Origin: Rugamonas rubra
Lineage (GTDB): Bacteria > Pseudomonadota > Gammaproteobacteria > Burkholderiales > Burkholderiaceae_D
Direction of reading: 5' to 3'
Assembly: GCF_900114705.1 (NCBI RefSeq)
Contig: NZ_FOTW01000026.1
Span: forward strand, 43,473 to 107,472
DNA length: 64,000 nt
In this document: positions 50,320-58,722 of the stretch, one piece after another
Numbering within the stretch: the stretch's first letter is position 1
Layout of the letters: each line of letters begins with the position of its first letter
The notes under the pieces: generated by a model
Seen by the model: the letters and a program-made list of their open reading frames with translations, nothing else
What the model was told of the DNA's origin: nothing
Database searches by the model: none
Translations under genes and position numbers: made by a program

Positions 50320-50693
50320 CGGGACGACACGGCGGCGCCGTCGAACTCGGCGATGCTGCGCTCGACCTCGGCCAGCACCCGGCCGAAGGCGCCGGCCAAG
50401 CCGTCGCACAGCTCGGCGGCGACGCCCAGCTGGCCGCCGCCGGCGGCGCTCTCGACCCGCTGCAGCGCGGCGGCCAGGGCGGCGGCGCCGACCAGGGCGA
50501 CGGTGCCCTTCAGCGCGTGGCTCTCGTGGCACAAGGCGCGCGCCTCGCCGGCCGCCAGCGCCGCCAGCAGGCGCCGCAGCATGGGCGGCGCGATGGCGAC
50601 GAAGGTGTGCGACAGGGCGCGGAAGGTCTCCAGGTCGCCGGCCGCCGCGCGCAGCAGCACGTGCGGATCGATGCAGCGGTAGGCGGCGCTCAC
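50316..50693 (-). CDS. Stand-alone Hpt phosphotransfer protein
   Basis: 125 aa from a GTG at 50693 that overlaps the preceding kinase stop (GTGA). Four-helix Hpt with the phospho-His motif CHESHALKGTVALVGAAALA at about 70-89. It likely accepts phosphate from the hybrid kinase receiver and passes it to a response regulator, completing a phosphorelay. The 4-base overlaps with both kinase genes argue for fixed stoichiometry. Confidence 0.85.
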   Translation of the reverse strand: MSAAYRCIDPHVLLRAAAGDLETFRALSHTFVAIAPPMLRRLLAALAAGEARALCHESHALKGTVALVGAAALAAALQRVESAAGGGQLGVAAELCDGLAGAFGRVLAEVERSIAEFDGAAVSSR

Positions 50694-52393
50694 GCCGGCT
50701 CCTCGAGCGGCGCGACGGCCGCCAGCGGCGCCGGCGGCGCCAGGTCGGCGCGGCGCAGCGGCAGGGTGAACGAGAAGATCGCGCCCGGCGCGCCGGCGGC
50801 CGCCTCGACCCAGATGCGCCCGCCCATCAGCTCGACCAGGCGGGCGGCGATGGCCAGGCCGAGCGCGGCGCCGTCCTTGGCGCGGCTGGGCGAGTCGTCG
50901 AGCGGCGAGAATTTTTGGAAGATCTGGCGGCGCAGCTCGGCCGGCACGCCCTGGCCATGGTCGGCCACCTGCACCAGCAGGCCGTCGGCGCCGGGCGCCA
51001 TGCGCAGGCACACCCGGCCCGGCGCGCTGGCGGCGACGGCGTTGCGCAGCAGGATGTCGAGCACGCGCAGCAGCTTGGCGCGGTCGCACACCAGCAGCGC
51101 GCCGAGCTGCGGCGCCAGCTCGCACTCCAGGCTGAGTTGGCGGGCGGCGGCGGCGCCGGCGTGGCCGGCCAGCGCCTGCCGCGCCACCTCGGCGAGCGGC
51201 TCGGCGTGCAGCTCGACCACCGTCTTGCCCGATTCGAGCGCGCTCAGCTCGAGCACCGACTCGATCAGGCCGAACAGGCGCATGCCGCACTCGTGCACGG
51301 CGCGGGCGAAGCCGCCCCGCGTGCCCTCGCCCAGCTCCTCGGCCAGCAGCTCCGAGTAGCCGAGGATGCCGTTGAGCGGGGTGCGCAACTCGTGCGACAT
51401 GTTCGACAGGAAGCGCGACTTGGCCAGGCTGGCGGCGATGGCCTGCTCGCGGCTGTCGATCAGGCGGCCGGTCATGACGATGAAGCCGGCGCACACCAGG
51501 CCGATCAGCAAGGTGACGGCGGCGGCCAGCGCCAGCGCCTGGACGCGGCCGGCGGCGTGGCCGGCCAGGCGCTCCTCCAGGTCGATGCCGACCAGCACGT
51601 AGAGCGGATAGGCGCGCAGCTTCTCGTAGGCGTAGATGCGTTGCCGGCCGTCGATCGGGCCGGCGTCGTCGAACACGCCCTGAGCGCCGCGCCGCATGGT
51701 GGCGAAGACGGCGCTGCTGCCGATGTCCTGGCCGCGCGAGTCGTCGCCGCCGACGCGGCGCGCGCGCACCACGCCGTCGGCGCCGACCAGGGCGATCGAA
51801 CCGCGCTGGCCGACGTCGATCTGTTCGTACAGGCGGGTGAAATAGGACGGGTCGAGCGAGGTCACCACCACGCCCTTGAAGGCGCCTTCCGGGCCGCCGA
51901 TGCGGCGCGTCAGCTGCAGCGACCAGCGCTGCGAGACCCGCCCCAGCACCGGCTGGCTGATGTACAGGGCGTCGCCGAGGGCGCCGTCGCGGTGCACGCT
52001 GATGTGGGCGCGGTCGGCCAGGTTCATCGGTTTGAACGGTTTGCTCGACAACACCACGTCGGCGTTGCCGTCGACGATGCTGAACAGGTTGTACAGGTCG
52101 CTCGGGCCGAGCCCCTCGCGCAGCTCGCGGCCGATGTCCAGGCCCATGCCCAGGCTGCTGTAGCGGTGGCGCAGGAAGATCACCGCCTGGTCGGCGGCGA
52201 CGATGGTGCGGCTGGCGTGCTCGTCGAACAGGCGGGCCAGGCCGCGGGCGTCGCGCCGCGCGTCGGCGATCTGCGCCTGGCGGGTCGAGGACAGCTGCAC
52301 CATCGTCATGGTCCAGGTGCCGGCGATCAGCAGCAGGCCGAAGGCCGCCAGCAGCCAGCGCACGTCGACCTTACGCCAAGTCCGTTGCCACAT
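50690..52393 (-). CDS. Membrane sensor histidine kinase with divergent ATP-binding boxes
   Basis: 567 aa from the ATG at 52393 (GGAGGGG). Helix LLAAFGLLLIAGTWTMTMV, a Cache-type periplasmic domain (30-290) and second helix AAAVTLLIGLVCAGFIVMTG. H box FLSNMSHELRTPLNGILGYS is canonical. The N box (DILLRNAVAAS) and G2 (KDGAALGLAIAARLVE instead of GTGLGL) deviate, so ATPase activity may be reduced. No receiver. First gene of a kinase-Hpt-hybrid kinase operon. Confidence 0.9.
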   Translation of the reverse strand: MWQRTWRKVDVRWLLAAFGLLLIAGTWTMTMVQLSSTRQAQIADARRDARGLARLFDEHASRTIVAADQAVIFLRHRYSSLGMGLDIGRELREGLGPSDLYNLFSIVDGNADVVLSSKPFKPMNLADRAHISVHRDGALGDALYISQPVLGRVSQRWSLQLTRRIGGPEGAFKGVVVTSLDPSYFTRLYEQIDVGQRGSIALVGADGVVRARRVGGDDSRGQDIGSSAVFATMRRGAQGVFDDAGPIDGRQRIYAYEKLRAYPLYVLVGIDLEERLAGHAAGRVQALALAAAVTLLIGLVCAGFIVMTGRLIDSREQAIAASLAKSRFLSNMSHELRTPLNGILGYSELLAEELGEGTRGGFARAVHECGMRLFGLIESVLELSALESGKTVVELHAEPLAEVARQALAGHAGAAAARQLSLECELAPQLGALLVCDRAKLLRVLDILLRNAVAASAPGRVCLRMAPGADGLLVQVADHGQGVPAELRRQIFQKFSPLDDSPSRAKDGAALGLAIAARLVELMGGRIWVEAAAGAPGAIFSFTLPLRRADLAPPAPLAAVAPLEEPA

Positions 52394-52533
52394 CGCGCCC
52401 CCTCCGTCAGTGCCGCCGGCCGCCGGGAATGGCGCCGCGCTGGCATCGAGACACCATCTTGCCCCCAAAAAACCGATTTGTCAAATTCGTTTAATTCGAT
52501 ATATTCAATTCGTTGCACCGAGACCGGCGCAGC

Positions 52534-53154
52534 TCAGCGCCCCTGCCGCGCCCGCTGCGCGCAGCAGCCGCGCAGATAGCCGCGCAACTCGTCGTAGTTG
52601 ACCGGCTTGGCGAAGAACACCACGCCGGCCGGCACGCCGCCGCGCGCCGCCAGGTCCTGCTCGGACATGCTCGACAACATGGCGATGTGCGGGATCGCCA
52701 GGTGCTGGTCGCCCAGGATGGTCCTGACCACCTCGTAGCCGTCGATGCCGTCCATCATGATGTCGGCCAGCAGGATGTCGGGCTGGCGGCGGGCGATCTC
52801 GAGCAGCGCCTGGTAGCCGTTCTCGCAGAACGACAGGCTGACGGGCAGTTGCCAGGCGGCGATCTGGCGCTCGTAGATGGCGCGCTGCATCGGGTTGTCC
52901 TCGATCACCAGCACGCTGGCCGGGCCGCCGACGGCGGCGGCCCGGCCGGCGCCGGCCACCGCCCCGCCCTGCGGCGCGGTCTTGTAGTCCAGCACGGCCT
53001 GGCGCGGAATGCGCCGGTGCCCGCCCTTGGTCTTCCACGCCTCGATCACGCCTGCCTCGACCAATTGTTGCACCGAGGATACGGAAATACCGAGGATCTC
53101 GGCCGCCTGCTGGGTCGTGCACACCTCGTCGGGCGTGGTTTCCTTGCTCTTCAT
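52534..53154 (-). CDS. HTH_17-receiver fusion response regulator
   Basis: 206 aa from the ATG at 53154; an upstream in-frame ATG at 53211 lies in AT-rich promoter-like DNA. Residues 10-57 are an excisionase-type HTH (TTQQAAEILGISVSSVQQLV, then KGGHRRIPRQAVLDY). Residues 80-195 are a receiver with phospho-Asp in PDILLADIMMDGIDGYEV and Lys in VVFFAKPVNYDE. DNA-binding domain N-terminal to the receiver reverses the usual order. It lies just upstream of the kinase-Hpt-kinase operon and is the likely end point of that relay. Confidence 0.85.
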   Translation of the reverse strand: MKSKETTPDEVCTTQQAAEILGISVSSVQQLVEAGVIEAWKTKGGHRRIPRQAVLDYKTAPQGGAVAGAGRAAAVGGPASVLVIEDNPMQRAIYERQIAAWQLPVSLSFCENGYQALLEIARRQPDILLADIMMDGIDGYEVVRTILGDQHLAIPHIAMLSSMSEQDLAARGGVPAGVVFFAKPVNYDELRGYLRGCCAQRARQGR

Positions 53155-53401
53155 CGCGATATCAGTCTCAAATTCCACAAATAGAAAAAATAAATTACCC
53201 AAATTCAACAAATAAGTTCAAAAATCAATATAATCAATTCCGTGAACACAGGTTCCTCCGCCGCAGCGCGTCCCCCTCAAGCGCATTATGCCGCCGAAAC
53301 GGGGGGCGGTATAGCGGAAAACGGTGGCGGCGCCAGCAGGAAATGCGAATAGCAGCAAAAAGCGGTGAATTCGGTTCACCTCCCCCCCTCCATGAGTCGA
53401 C

Positions 53402-53575
53402 ATGCAAGCGAACCACCACAGCCAGGCCACCATCCACCCGCTCCATTCCGGCGCCAAGCGCGAGGCGCCGGTGTTCGGCCTGGGCGGCGAGGAGTACACC
53501 GTCGACATCTGCCTGGTGCAGGAGCTGCGCGGCGACGGCGACTGCATCATTCCAGCCCAACTGCTGGCCGCCTAA
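53402..53575 (+). CDS. CheW-like fragment or miniature coupling protein, 57 aa
   Basis: ATG at 53402 gives MQANHHSQATIHPLHSGAKR, then EAPVFGLGGEEYTVDICLVQ, then ELRGDGDCIIPAQLLAA. The centre matches the first CheW strands (F-x-LG-EEY-x-DI-x-VQE-R), but the protein stops after about 35 residues of the domain. It lies 31 bases before a chemoreceptor gene. It is either a decayed cheW or a short expressed peptide. The 247-base gap before it is AT-rich near 53170-53240, a probable divergent promoter region. Confidence 0.65.
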   Translation: MQANHHSQATIHPLHSGAKREAPVFGLGGEEYTVDICLVQELRGDGDCIIPAQLLAA

Positions 53576-53606
53576 GCGCCCGCCCACCCTACCCCAAAAG
53601 AACACT

Positions 53607-55253
53607 ATGAACCTGCGCAACCTAACAATCGGCCAAAGACTCGGCCTGAGCTTCGCCCTGATCCTGCTGATGCTGGCGCTGAGCGCCGCCCTGTCCTACG
53701 TCAAGCTGCAACAGCTCGACGACGATATCGTGCGGACCAACCAGGACCGCTATCCGAAAATCGTGCTGGCCCACACCATCAAGGACGAGCTCAACGAGAC
53801 GGCGCGCAATATGCGCAACATGCTCTTGATGAGCGCCCCCGAGCAGCTCGCCGCCGAGGCGGCCAACATGGCCGAGAGCAGCGCCGTCGTCGCCCGCAGC
53901 ATCATCTCGCTGGACAAGGCGATCGTGTTGCCGCAGGGCCGCGCCATCATGGCCACGATCCAAGTCCAGCGCGGCGACTTCATCGCCCAGCGCGGCGAGT
54001 TCCTGCGGCTGGTCGAGGCCAGCGACAAGGCGGCGGCGCAACAACTGCTGCTCGAGCGCGTCCGCCCCGCCCAAATGAAATACTTCGCCGCGCTCGACCA
54101 GCTGATCGCCCTGCAATCGGCCCTGATGGAGGCCAGCGGCAAGGAGTCGACCGCCGCCGCCGCCACCACCGAGGCGCTGCTGATCGGCCTGACCCTGGCC
54201 GCCCTGCTGGTCGGCGCCGTGCTGGCCGTGCTGGCCACGCGCAGCATCACCCGGCCGCTGGCGCGCGCCGTGGCGGCGGCGCAACGGGTCGCCGCCGGCG
54301 ACCTGAGCGGCACCATCGTGGTCGATTCGCGCGACGAGACCGGCCAGCTGCTGCAGGCGCTGCAGGACATGAACGTCAAGCTGCACGGCATCGTCGGGCA
54401 GGTCCGCGGCGGCACCGAGACCATCGCCAGCGCCGCCGGCCAGATCGCCGCCGGCAACCTCGACCTGTCGGTCCGCACCGAGCAGCAGGCCGGCGCGCTG
54501 GAGGAGACCGCCTCGTCGATGGAGCAACTGACCGCCACCGTGCGGCAGAACGCCGGCAACGCCCGCCAGGCCAACAGCCTGGCGCTGGCCGCCAGCGAGG
54601 CGGCGCGCCAGGGCGGCGAGATGGTCGGCCAGGTGGTCGCCACGATGGGCGCGATCAACCAGTCCTCGCGCAAGATCGCCGACATCATCGGCGTGATCGA
54701 CAGCATCGCCTTCCAGACCAACATCCTGGCGCTGAACGCCGCCGTCGAGGCGGCCCGCGCCGGCGAACAGGGCCGCGGCTTCGCCGTGGTCGCCACCGAG
54801 GTGCGCAACCTGGCCCAGCGCAGCGCCGCCGCCGCCAAGGACATCAAGAGCCTGATCGACACCTCGAGCGCGCAGGTCGACGCCGGCGGCAGCCTGGTCG
54901 AGCGGGCCGGCAGCGGCATGCAGGCCATCGCCGCCGACATCGGCCGGGTCACCGAGGTGATGGCCGAGATCCTCGCCGCCACCCGCGAGCAGAGCGCCGG
55001 CATCGAGCAGATCAACGAGGCCATCACGCAGATGGACCAGGTGACCCAGCAGAACGCCGCCCTGGTCGAGGAGGCCGCCGCCGCCACCGCCGCCATGCGC
55101 CAGCAGGCCGACGAGCTGAGCGAGACGGTCGGCGTGTTCCGCCTGCACGCCGGCGAAGCGGCGGCGCCGGTAGCGCCGGCCCCGCTGTCGTCAGCGGCGC
55201 CGCGCCGCCGCCGCGCCGCCGGCACGCCCACCCTGCTGGCCTTGGCCGCCTAA
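53607..55253 (+). CDS. Methyl-accepting chemotaxis protein 3 (4HB sensor)
   Basis: 548 aa from the ATG at 53607. TM1 LSFALILLMLALSAALSYVK, periplasmic four-helix-bundle domain (4HB_MCP_1; IVRTNQDRYPKIVLAHTIKD, NETARNMRNMLLMS), TM2 at about 195-215, HAMP (LARAVAAAQRVAAGDLSGTI), then signalling domain with tip IAFQTNILALNAAVEAARAG. Ala/Pro-rich C-terminal tail without a CheR-binding pentapeptide. Topology is the classic Tsr type, unlike the two PAS receptors at 40.7-44.2 kb. Confidence 0.92.
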   Translation: MNLRNLTIGQRLGLSFALILLMLALSAALSYVKLQQLDDDIVRTNQDRYPKIVLAHTIKDELNETARNMRNMLLMSAPEQLAAEAANMAESSAVVARSIISLDKAIVLPQGRAIMATIQVQRGDFIAQRGEFLRLVEASDKAAAQQLLLERVRPAQMKYFAALDQLIALQSALMEASGKESTAAAATTEALLIGLTLAALLVGAVLAVLATRSITRPLARAVAAAQRVAAGDLSGTIVVDSRDETGQLLQALQDMNVKLHGIVGQVRGGTETIASAAGQIAAGNLDLSVRTEQQAGALEETASSMEQLTATVRQNAGNARQANSLALAASEAARQGGEMVGQVVATMGAINQSSRKIADIIGVIDSIAFQTNILALNAAVEAARAGEQGRGFAVVATEVRNLAQRSAAAAKDIKSLIDTSSAQVDAGGSLVERAGSGMQAIAADIGRVTEVMAEILAATREQSAGIEQINEAITQMDQVTQQNAALVEEAAAATAAMRQQADELSETVGVFRLHAGEAAAPVAPAPLSSAAPRRRRAAGTPTLLALAA

Positions 55254-55291
55254 GCCCCTTCCCACCCCGTCCACCCGAACCGGAGTCCGCC

Positions 55292-56161
55292 ATGAACCCT
55301 CGACAGCCCCAACGCCGCCTCGGCGACAGTGCCTGGAACCGCCTGAGCGGCCACGAGGGCCTGCGGCAGACACTGCTGTTCGGCGCCGTCGCCGGCCTGG
55401 TCCTGGCCATGCTCTACCTGCCGCAATTGAGCCCTTGGCACCGCATGGCGCTGCTGGCCATGCTGGGCGCCACCGCCACCACCCTGACGCTGCGCACGCT
55501 GGGCGCACACGGCCCGACGCAGCGCCAGCCGCGCCGCTCGCCGGCGCCGCTCGCCGCTTCGGCGGACCTGGCCGCCTGCCGCGCCATGCACGGCATCACG
55601 CCGCCCGGCCCGGCCCCGGCCCCGGCACTGGCACTGGCACTGGCACTGGCGCCGGCGCCGGCCGGCCGCGCCGACCATGGCATCGAGCCCGGCGTCGAAC
55701 TCGGCATCGACAGCGGCGCCGTCACCGATCCCCTCACCGGCAGCTACCGCCGCCAGGAGGGCGAACGCCTGCTGGCGCACATGTTCGGCCGCGCCCGCCG
55801 CTTCAGCGCGCCGCTGGCCCTGGTGGTGTTCCGCCTCGAGCATGTGCGCCGCATCAACGCCATGTTCGGCCGCGCCAGCGGCGACGCCGTGCTGGCCGAC
55901 CTGGCCCGCTTCGCCACCGAACGCCTGCGCGGCAGCGACGTGCTGGCCCGCTGGGACGACTGCTCGTTCGCCCTGCTGCTGCCGGGCACCTCGGCGCGCC
56001 AGGCGGCCCATGTCGCCCGCATGCTGCAACAGGGCATAGAACAGTCCTTCTTCGCCGGCTTCGGCGGCATGAGCTGCAGCGTCGGCATCGGCGCCAGCAG
56101 CCGCTGCCGCTCGGCCGCCGAGCTGGCCCTGCAAGCCGAACGCCGCGCCGCCGAGGCCTAG
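55292..56161 (+). CDS. Degenerate GGDEF-domain protein
   Basis: 289 aa. Two short membrane helices (LLFGAVAGLVLAMLYL and MALLAMLGATATTLTL), a Pro/Ala/Leu repeat linker at 105-122, then a GGDEF fold (DPLTGSYRRQEGERLLAHMF, SAPLALVVFRLEHVRRIN). The active-site loop reads RWDDCSFALLLPG where GG[DE]EF should be, so cyclase activity is not expected. It may bind GTP or c-di-GMP or act structurally. Starts 38 bases after chemoreceptor 3, so co-transcription is likely. Confidence 0.85.
   Translation: MNPRQPQRRLGDSAWNRLSGHEGLRQTLLFGAVAGLVLAMLYLPQLSPWHRMALLAMLGATATTLTLRTLGAHGPTQRQPRRSPAPLAASADLAACRAMHGITPPGPAPAPALALALALAPAPAGRADHGIEPGVELGIDSGAVTDPLTGSYRRQEGERLLAHMFGRARRFSAPLALVVFRLEHVRRINAMFGRASGDAVLADLARFATERLRGSDVLARWDDCSFALLLPGTSARQAAHVARMLQQGIEQSFFAGFGGMSCSVGIGASSRCRSAAELALQAERRAAEA
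55606..55665. repeat. Short tandem repeats encoding an Ala-Pro/Ala-Leu linker
   Basis: Units CCGGCC repeated, then GGCACT repeated four times, then GGCGCC units, all hexanucleotides, inside the degenerate GGDEF gene. They encode (Ala-Pro)n then (Ala-Leu)n. Hexamers keep the frame, so length variation would be tolerated. Confidence 0.7.
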
Positions 56162-56216
56162 TCGCCGCAGCCCCCCACCAACAACCAGCATCAACCGCCA
56201 CGGAAAGGAAAGTCGC

Positions 56217-56462
56217 ATGAAAACCAGCCACATCCGCAAACACATGCCGCGCAACCCGCACCAGTTGCTCGACGCCATCATCGGTAACAACGGCCTGAAG
56301 AACGACGCCGCCCTGTGCCGCATCCTGCAGGTGGCGCCGCCGCGCATCAGCAAGATCCGCCACGGCAAGCTCGGCGTCAGCGCCGACATCATCCTGCGCC
56401 TGCACGAGCACTTCCAGATCCCCATCGCCGACCTCAGGGACATGATGGAACGGCAAGCCTGA
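56217..56462 (+). CDS. Small HTH protein, 81 aa
   Basis: MKTSHIRKHMPRNPHQLLDA..., with an XRE-like HTH (LKNDAALCRILQVAPPRISK, IRHGKLGVSADIILRLHEHF). GGAAAGGAAAG lies upstream of the ATG. Short single-domain regulators of this type are common in Oxalobacteraceae. Targets unknown; it sits between the degenerate and active GGDEF genes. Confidence 0.8.
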   Translation: MKTSHIRKHMPRNPHQLLDAIIGNNGLKNDAALCRILQVAPPRISKIRHGKLGVSADIILRLHEHFQIPIADLRDMMERQA

Positions 56463-56502
56463 GCGGCGGCGGCGCAGCGGCGCCGGCGCGCCTGGGGCGA
56501 AC

Positions 56503-56516
56503 TTGACGCAGATCAA
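56503..56516. promoter_or_regulatory. FNR/Anr-type box
   Basis: TTGACGCAGATCAA differs from the FNR/Anr consensus TTGAT-N4-ATCAA by a single base. It lies about 111 bases upstream of the diguanylate cyclase start, followed by an AT-rich stretch and TATCCT. It could make the cyclase and the following stress-protein gene respond to low oxygen. Confidence 0.6.
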
Positions 56517-56626
56517 ATATTTTTCGCGCCATGCTTGCTATCCTGAATCTTATAGTTCCATGAAAGGTGCGTGATGATCCGACAGCCAGCCCCGTCCGCG
56601 CCGCGCGCCTCCCCGCCGGAGCGGCC

Positions 56627-57808
56627 ATGTTCCACCTGAGCGCCCGCCGCGCCTTGGCGCTGGCGCGGGCCGCGCTGCTGCCGCCGGTCGACCTGCCGCC
56701 CCAGGCCGAGCGCGCCATGCGGGCCCAGCACGACATACAGGCCGAAAGACTGTTACCGCTGCTGACGCCGCTGTTCGGCCTCGTCGTGCTGCTGTTCTCG
56801 CTGTGGGACTGGCAGCTCGACCCGCAGCGCGCCGGCACCGCCCTACTGGTGCGCGTCGCCGCCGTGCTGCTGGCCGGCGCCGGCTATTGGCCCAACCGGC
56901 TCGGCTGGGGCGTGACCACGCGCTGCACCGTCATCTATTTCTGCCACGCCGGCGCCATCATCGTCTGCGCCTGGCTGCTGCGTCCCGGCCTGCCCTACGC
57001 CATGGGCGCGATCGCCGCCAGCCTGTTCTCCATGTCCGTCGTCACGCTGCGCCTGCGCAGCTTCCTCGCCATCGTTGCCGCGCCGTCCCTGCTGTTCGTG
57101 CTGCTGGCGGCGCAGCAGCTGGCTTGGCAGGACTTCGCCGCCTGCCTGGTGCAGTATCTGTTCGCGCTGCTGCTGGCGGCCAGCGTGATGCTGCTGTTCC
57201 GCCGCTTCCACCAGCGCGCCTTCCTGCTCGAACAGCAACTGCTGCACATGTCGCACCACGACAGCCTGACCGGCGCCTGCAACCGCCTCTACCTCGAGCA
57301 GGTGGCCGAGCGCGAACTGGCGCTGGCGCAGCGCCACGGCCGCAGCCTGGCCGTGGCCATGCTCGACATCGACCACTTCAAGCTGGTCAACGACAACTAC
57401 GGCCACGACACCGGCGACCGCGTGCTGCAGGAGCTGGTGCGCTGCTGCCAGGGCGCGCTGCGCGAGATCGACCACTTCGGCCGCCTCGGCGGCGAGGAGT
57501 TCGTCTGCGTGCTGCCCGAGACCGACCAGGCCGAGGCGCTGCTGTGCGCCGAGCGCCTGCGCGCCAGCCTGGCCACGCTGCGCATGGCCACGCCGCAGGG
57601 GCCGCTGCGCTTCACCGTCAGCATCGGCGTGGCCGTGTACGGCCCCGAGCACCCCGACTGGCCGGCCCTGCTCAAGGCGGCCGACGAGGCGATGTACCGC
57701 GCCAAGAACGACGGCCGCAACTGCGTGCGCCTGGCCGGCGAGCCGCCCAAACAAGCCGCCGCCACGCCACCCGCCGCCGGCGCCGGCGCGGTCCTCCAAT
57801 CCACCTAG
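56627..57808 (+). CDS. Membrane diguanylate cyclase
   Basis: 393 aa from the ATG at 56627 (CGGAG upstream). Six hydrophobic helices in residues 45-205 form an integral-membrane sensor. GGDEF domain: DSLTGACNRLYLEQVAEREL, MLDIDHFKLVNDNYGHDTGD, and active-site GGEEF intact. RxxD (REID) lies exactly five residues before GGEEF, so it has the c-di-GMP inhibitory I-site. Makes c-di-GMP from GTP. Probably co-transcribed with the Usp gene 18 bases later. Confidence 0.93.
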   Translation: MFHLSARRALALARAALLPPVDLPPQAERAMRAQHDIQAERLLPLLTPLFGLVVLLFSLWDWQLDPQRAGTALLVRVAAVLLAGAGYWPNRLGWGVTTRCTVIYFCHAGAIIVCAWLLRPGLPYAMGAIAASLFSMSVVTLRLRSFLAIVAAPSLLFVLLAAQQLAWQDFAACLVQYLFALLLAASVMLLFRRFHQRAFLLEQQLLHMSHHDSLTGACNRLYLEQVAERELALAQRHGRSLAVAMLDIDHFKLVNDNYGHDTGDRVLQELVRCCQGALREIDHFGRLGGEEFVCVLPETDQAEALLCAERLRASLATLRMATPQGPLRFTVSIGVAVYGPEHPDWPALLKAADEAMYRAKNDGRNCVRLAGEPPKQAAATPPAAGAGAVLQST

Positions 57809-57826
57809 CCCCCCCCGGGAGCCCAC

Positions 57827-58669
57827 ATGAGCTACAAGACCATCCTCGTCCACCTCGACCAGTCGGCACACAACGCCGAGCGCAGCCGCATCGCCGCCGA
57901 CCTGGCGCAGCAGCACCAGGCCCACCTGGTGGGCGCCGCGCCGACCGGCCTGTCGCGCTTCGCCTACCCGCACAACCCGGCGGCGGCGCCGGCCGCGCCG
58001 GCGCTGGCCGGCCACCTGGCCTTCCTGCGCCAGCGCGCCGAGGCGGCGCTGGCCGGCTTCGACGCCATGGCGGCCCGGCGCGGCATCGCCTCCTGCGAGC
58101 GGCGCCTGGTCGACGACGAGACCGAGGCCGGCCTGGTGCTGCAGGCGCGCTACAGCGACCTGCTGGTGCTCAGCCAGACCGACCCGGACGAGGCCTCGCC
58201 CAACCTGATCGCCGCGCTGCCCGAGTACGCCGTGCTGCACTGCGCCCGGCCGGTGCTGGTCCTGCCCTACGCCGGCCGCTTCGAACGGGTCGGCGAACAG
58301 GCGCTGGTGGCCTGGGACGGCAGCATGGAGGCGACCCGCGCCATCACCGGCGCGCTGCCGCTGCTGCGCCGCGCGCGCAAGGTGACGCTGGCGGTGTTCA
58401 ACCCGCCGGCGGCCTACAGCGTGCACGGCGAACAGCCCGGCGCCGACATCGCGCTGTACCTGGCGCGCCACGGCGTGCCGGTCGAGGTGGCGCAGCAGGC
58501 CACCGAGCTCGACATCGGCAACGCCCTGCTGTCGCTGGCGGCCGATCTGGGCAGCGACCTGCTCGTCATGGGCGCCTACGGCCACAGCCGCCTGCGCGAG
58601 GTGGTGCTGGGCGGCGCCACCCGCACCGTGCTGGCGACCATGACGGTGCCGGTGCTGATGGCGCACTAG
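57827..58669 (+). CDS. Universal stress protein, tandem Usp domains
   Basis: 280 aa. The first Usp-like half (YKTILVHLDQSAHNAERSRI) is degenerate; the second half keeps the ATP-binding signature G-x2-G-x9-G-[ST] in MGAYGHSRLREVVLGGATRT. Tandem Usps of this length are common in betaproteobacteria and often under Anr/FNR control, consistent with the box at 56503. Cytoplasmic; role in stress or low-oxygen survival. Confidence 0.9.
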   Translation: MSYKTILVHLDQSAHNAERSRIAADLAQQHQAHLVGAAPTGLSRFAYPHNPAAAPAAPALAGHLAFLRQRAEAALAGFDAMAARRGIASCERRLVDDETEAGLVLQARYSDLLVLSQTDPDEASPNLIAALPEYAVLHCARPVLVLPYAGRFERVGEQALVAWDGSMEATRAITGALPLLRRARKVTLAVFNPPAAYSVHGEQPGADIALYLARHGVPVEVAQQATELDIGNALLSLAADLGSDLLVMGAYGHSRLREVVLGGATRTVLATMTVPVLMAH

Positions 58670-58722
58670 GCAACAGAGTTAGATAATCGGTTCGCACCAT
58701 CAGGCAGGAACGAGGAGGCAAA

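Noticed and set aside
48379..52579. Very long rightward frames opposite the kinase operon
   Set aside because: They mirror the kinase genes on the other strand and consist of low-complexity Arg/Ala/His sequence with no ribosome site. Real H, N and G box motifs are on the minus strand.
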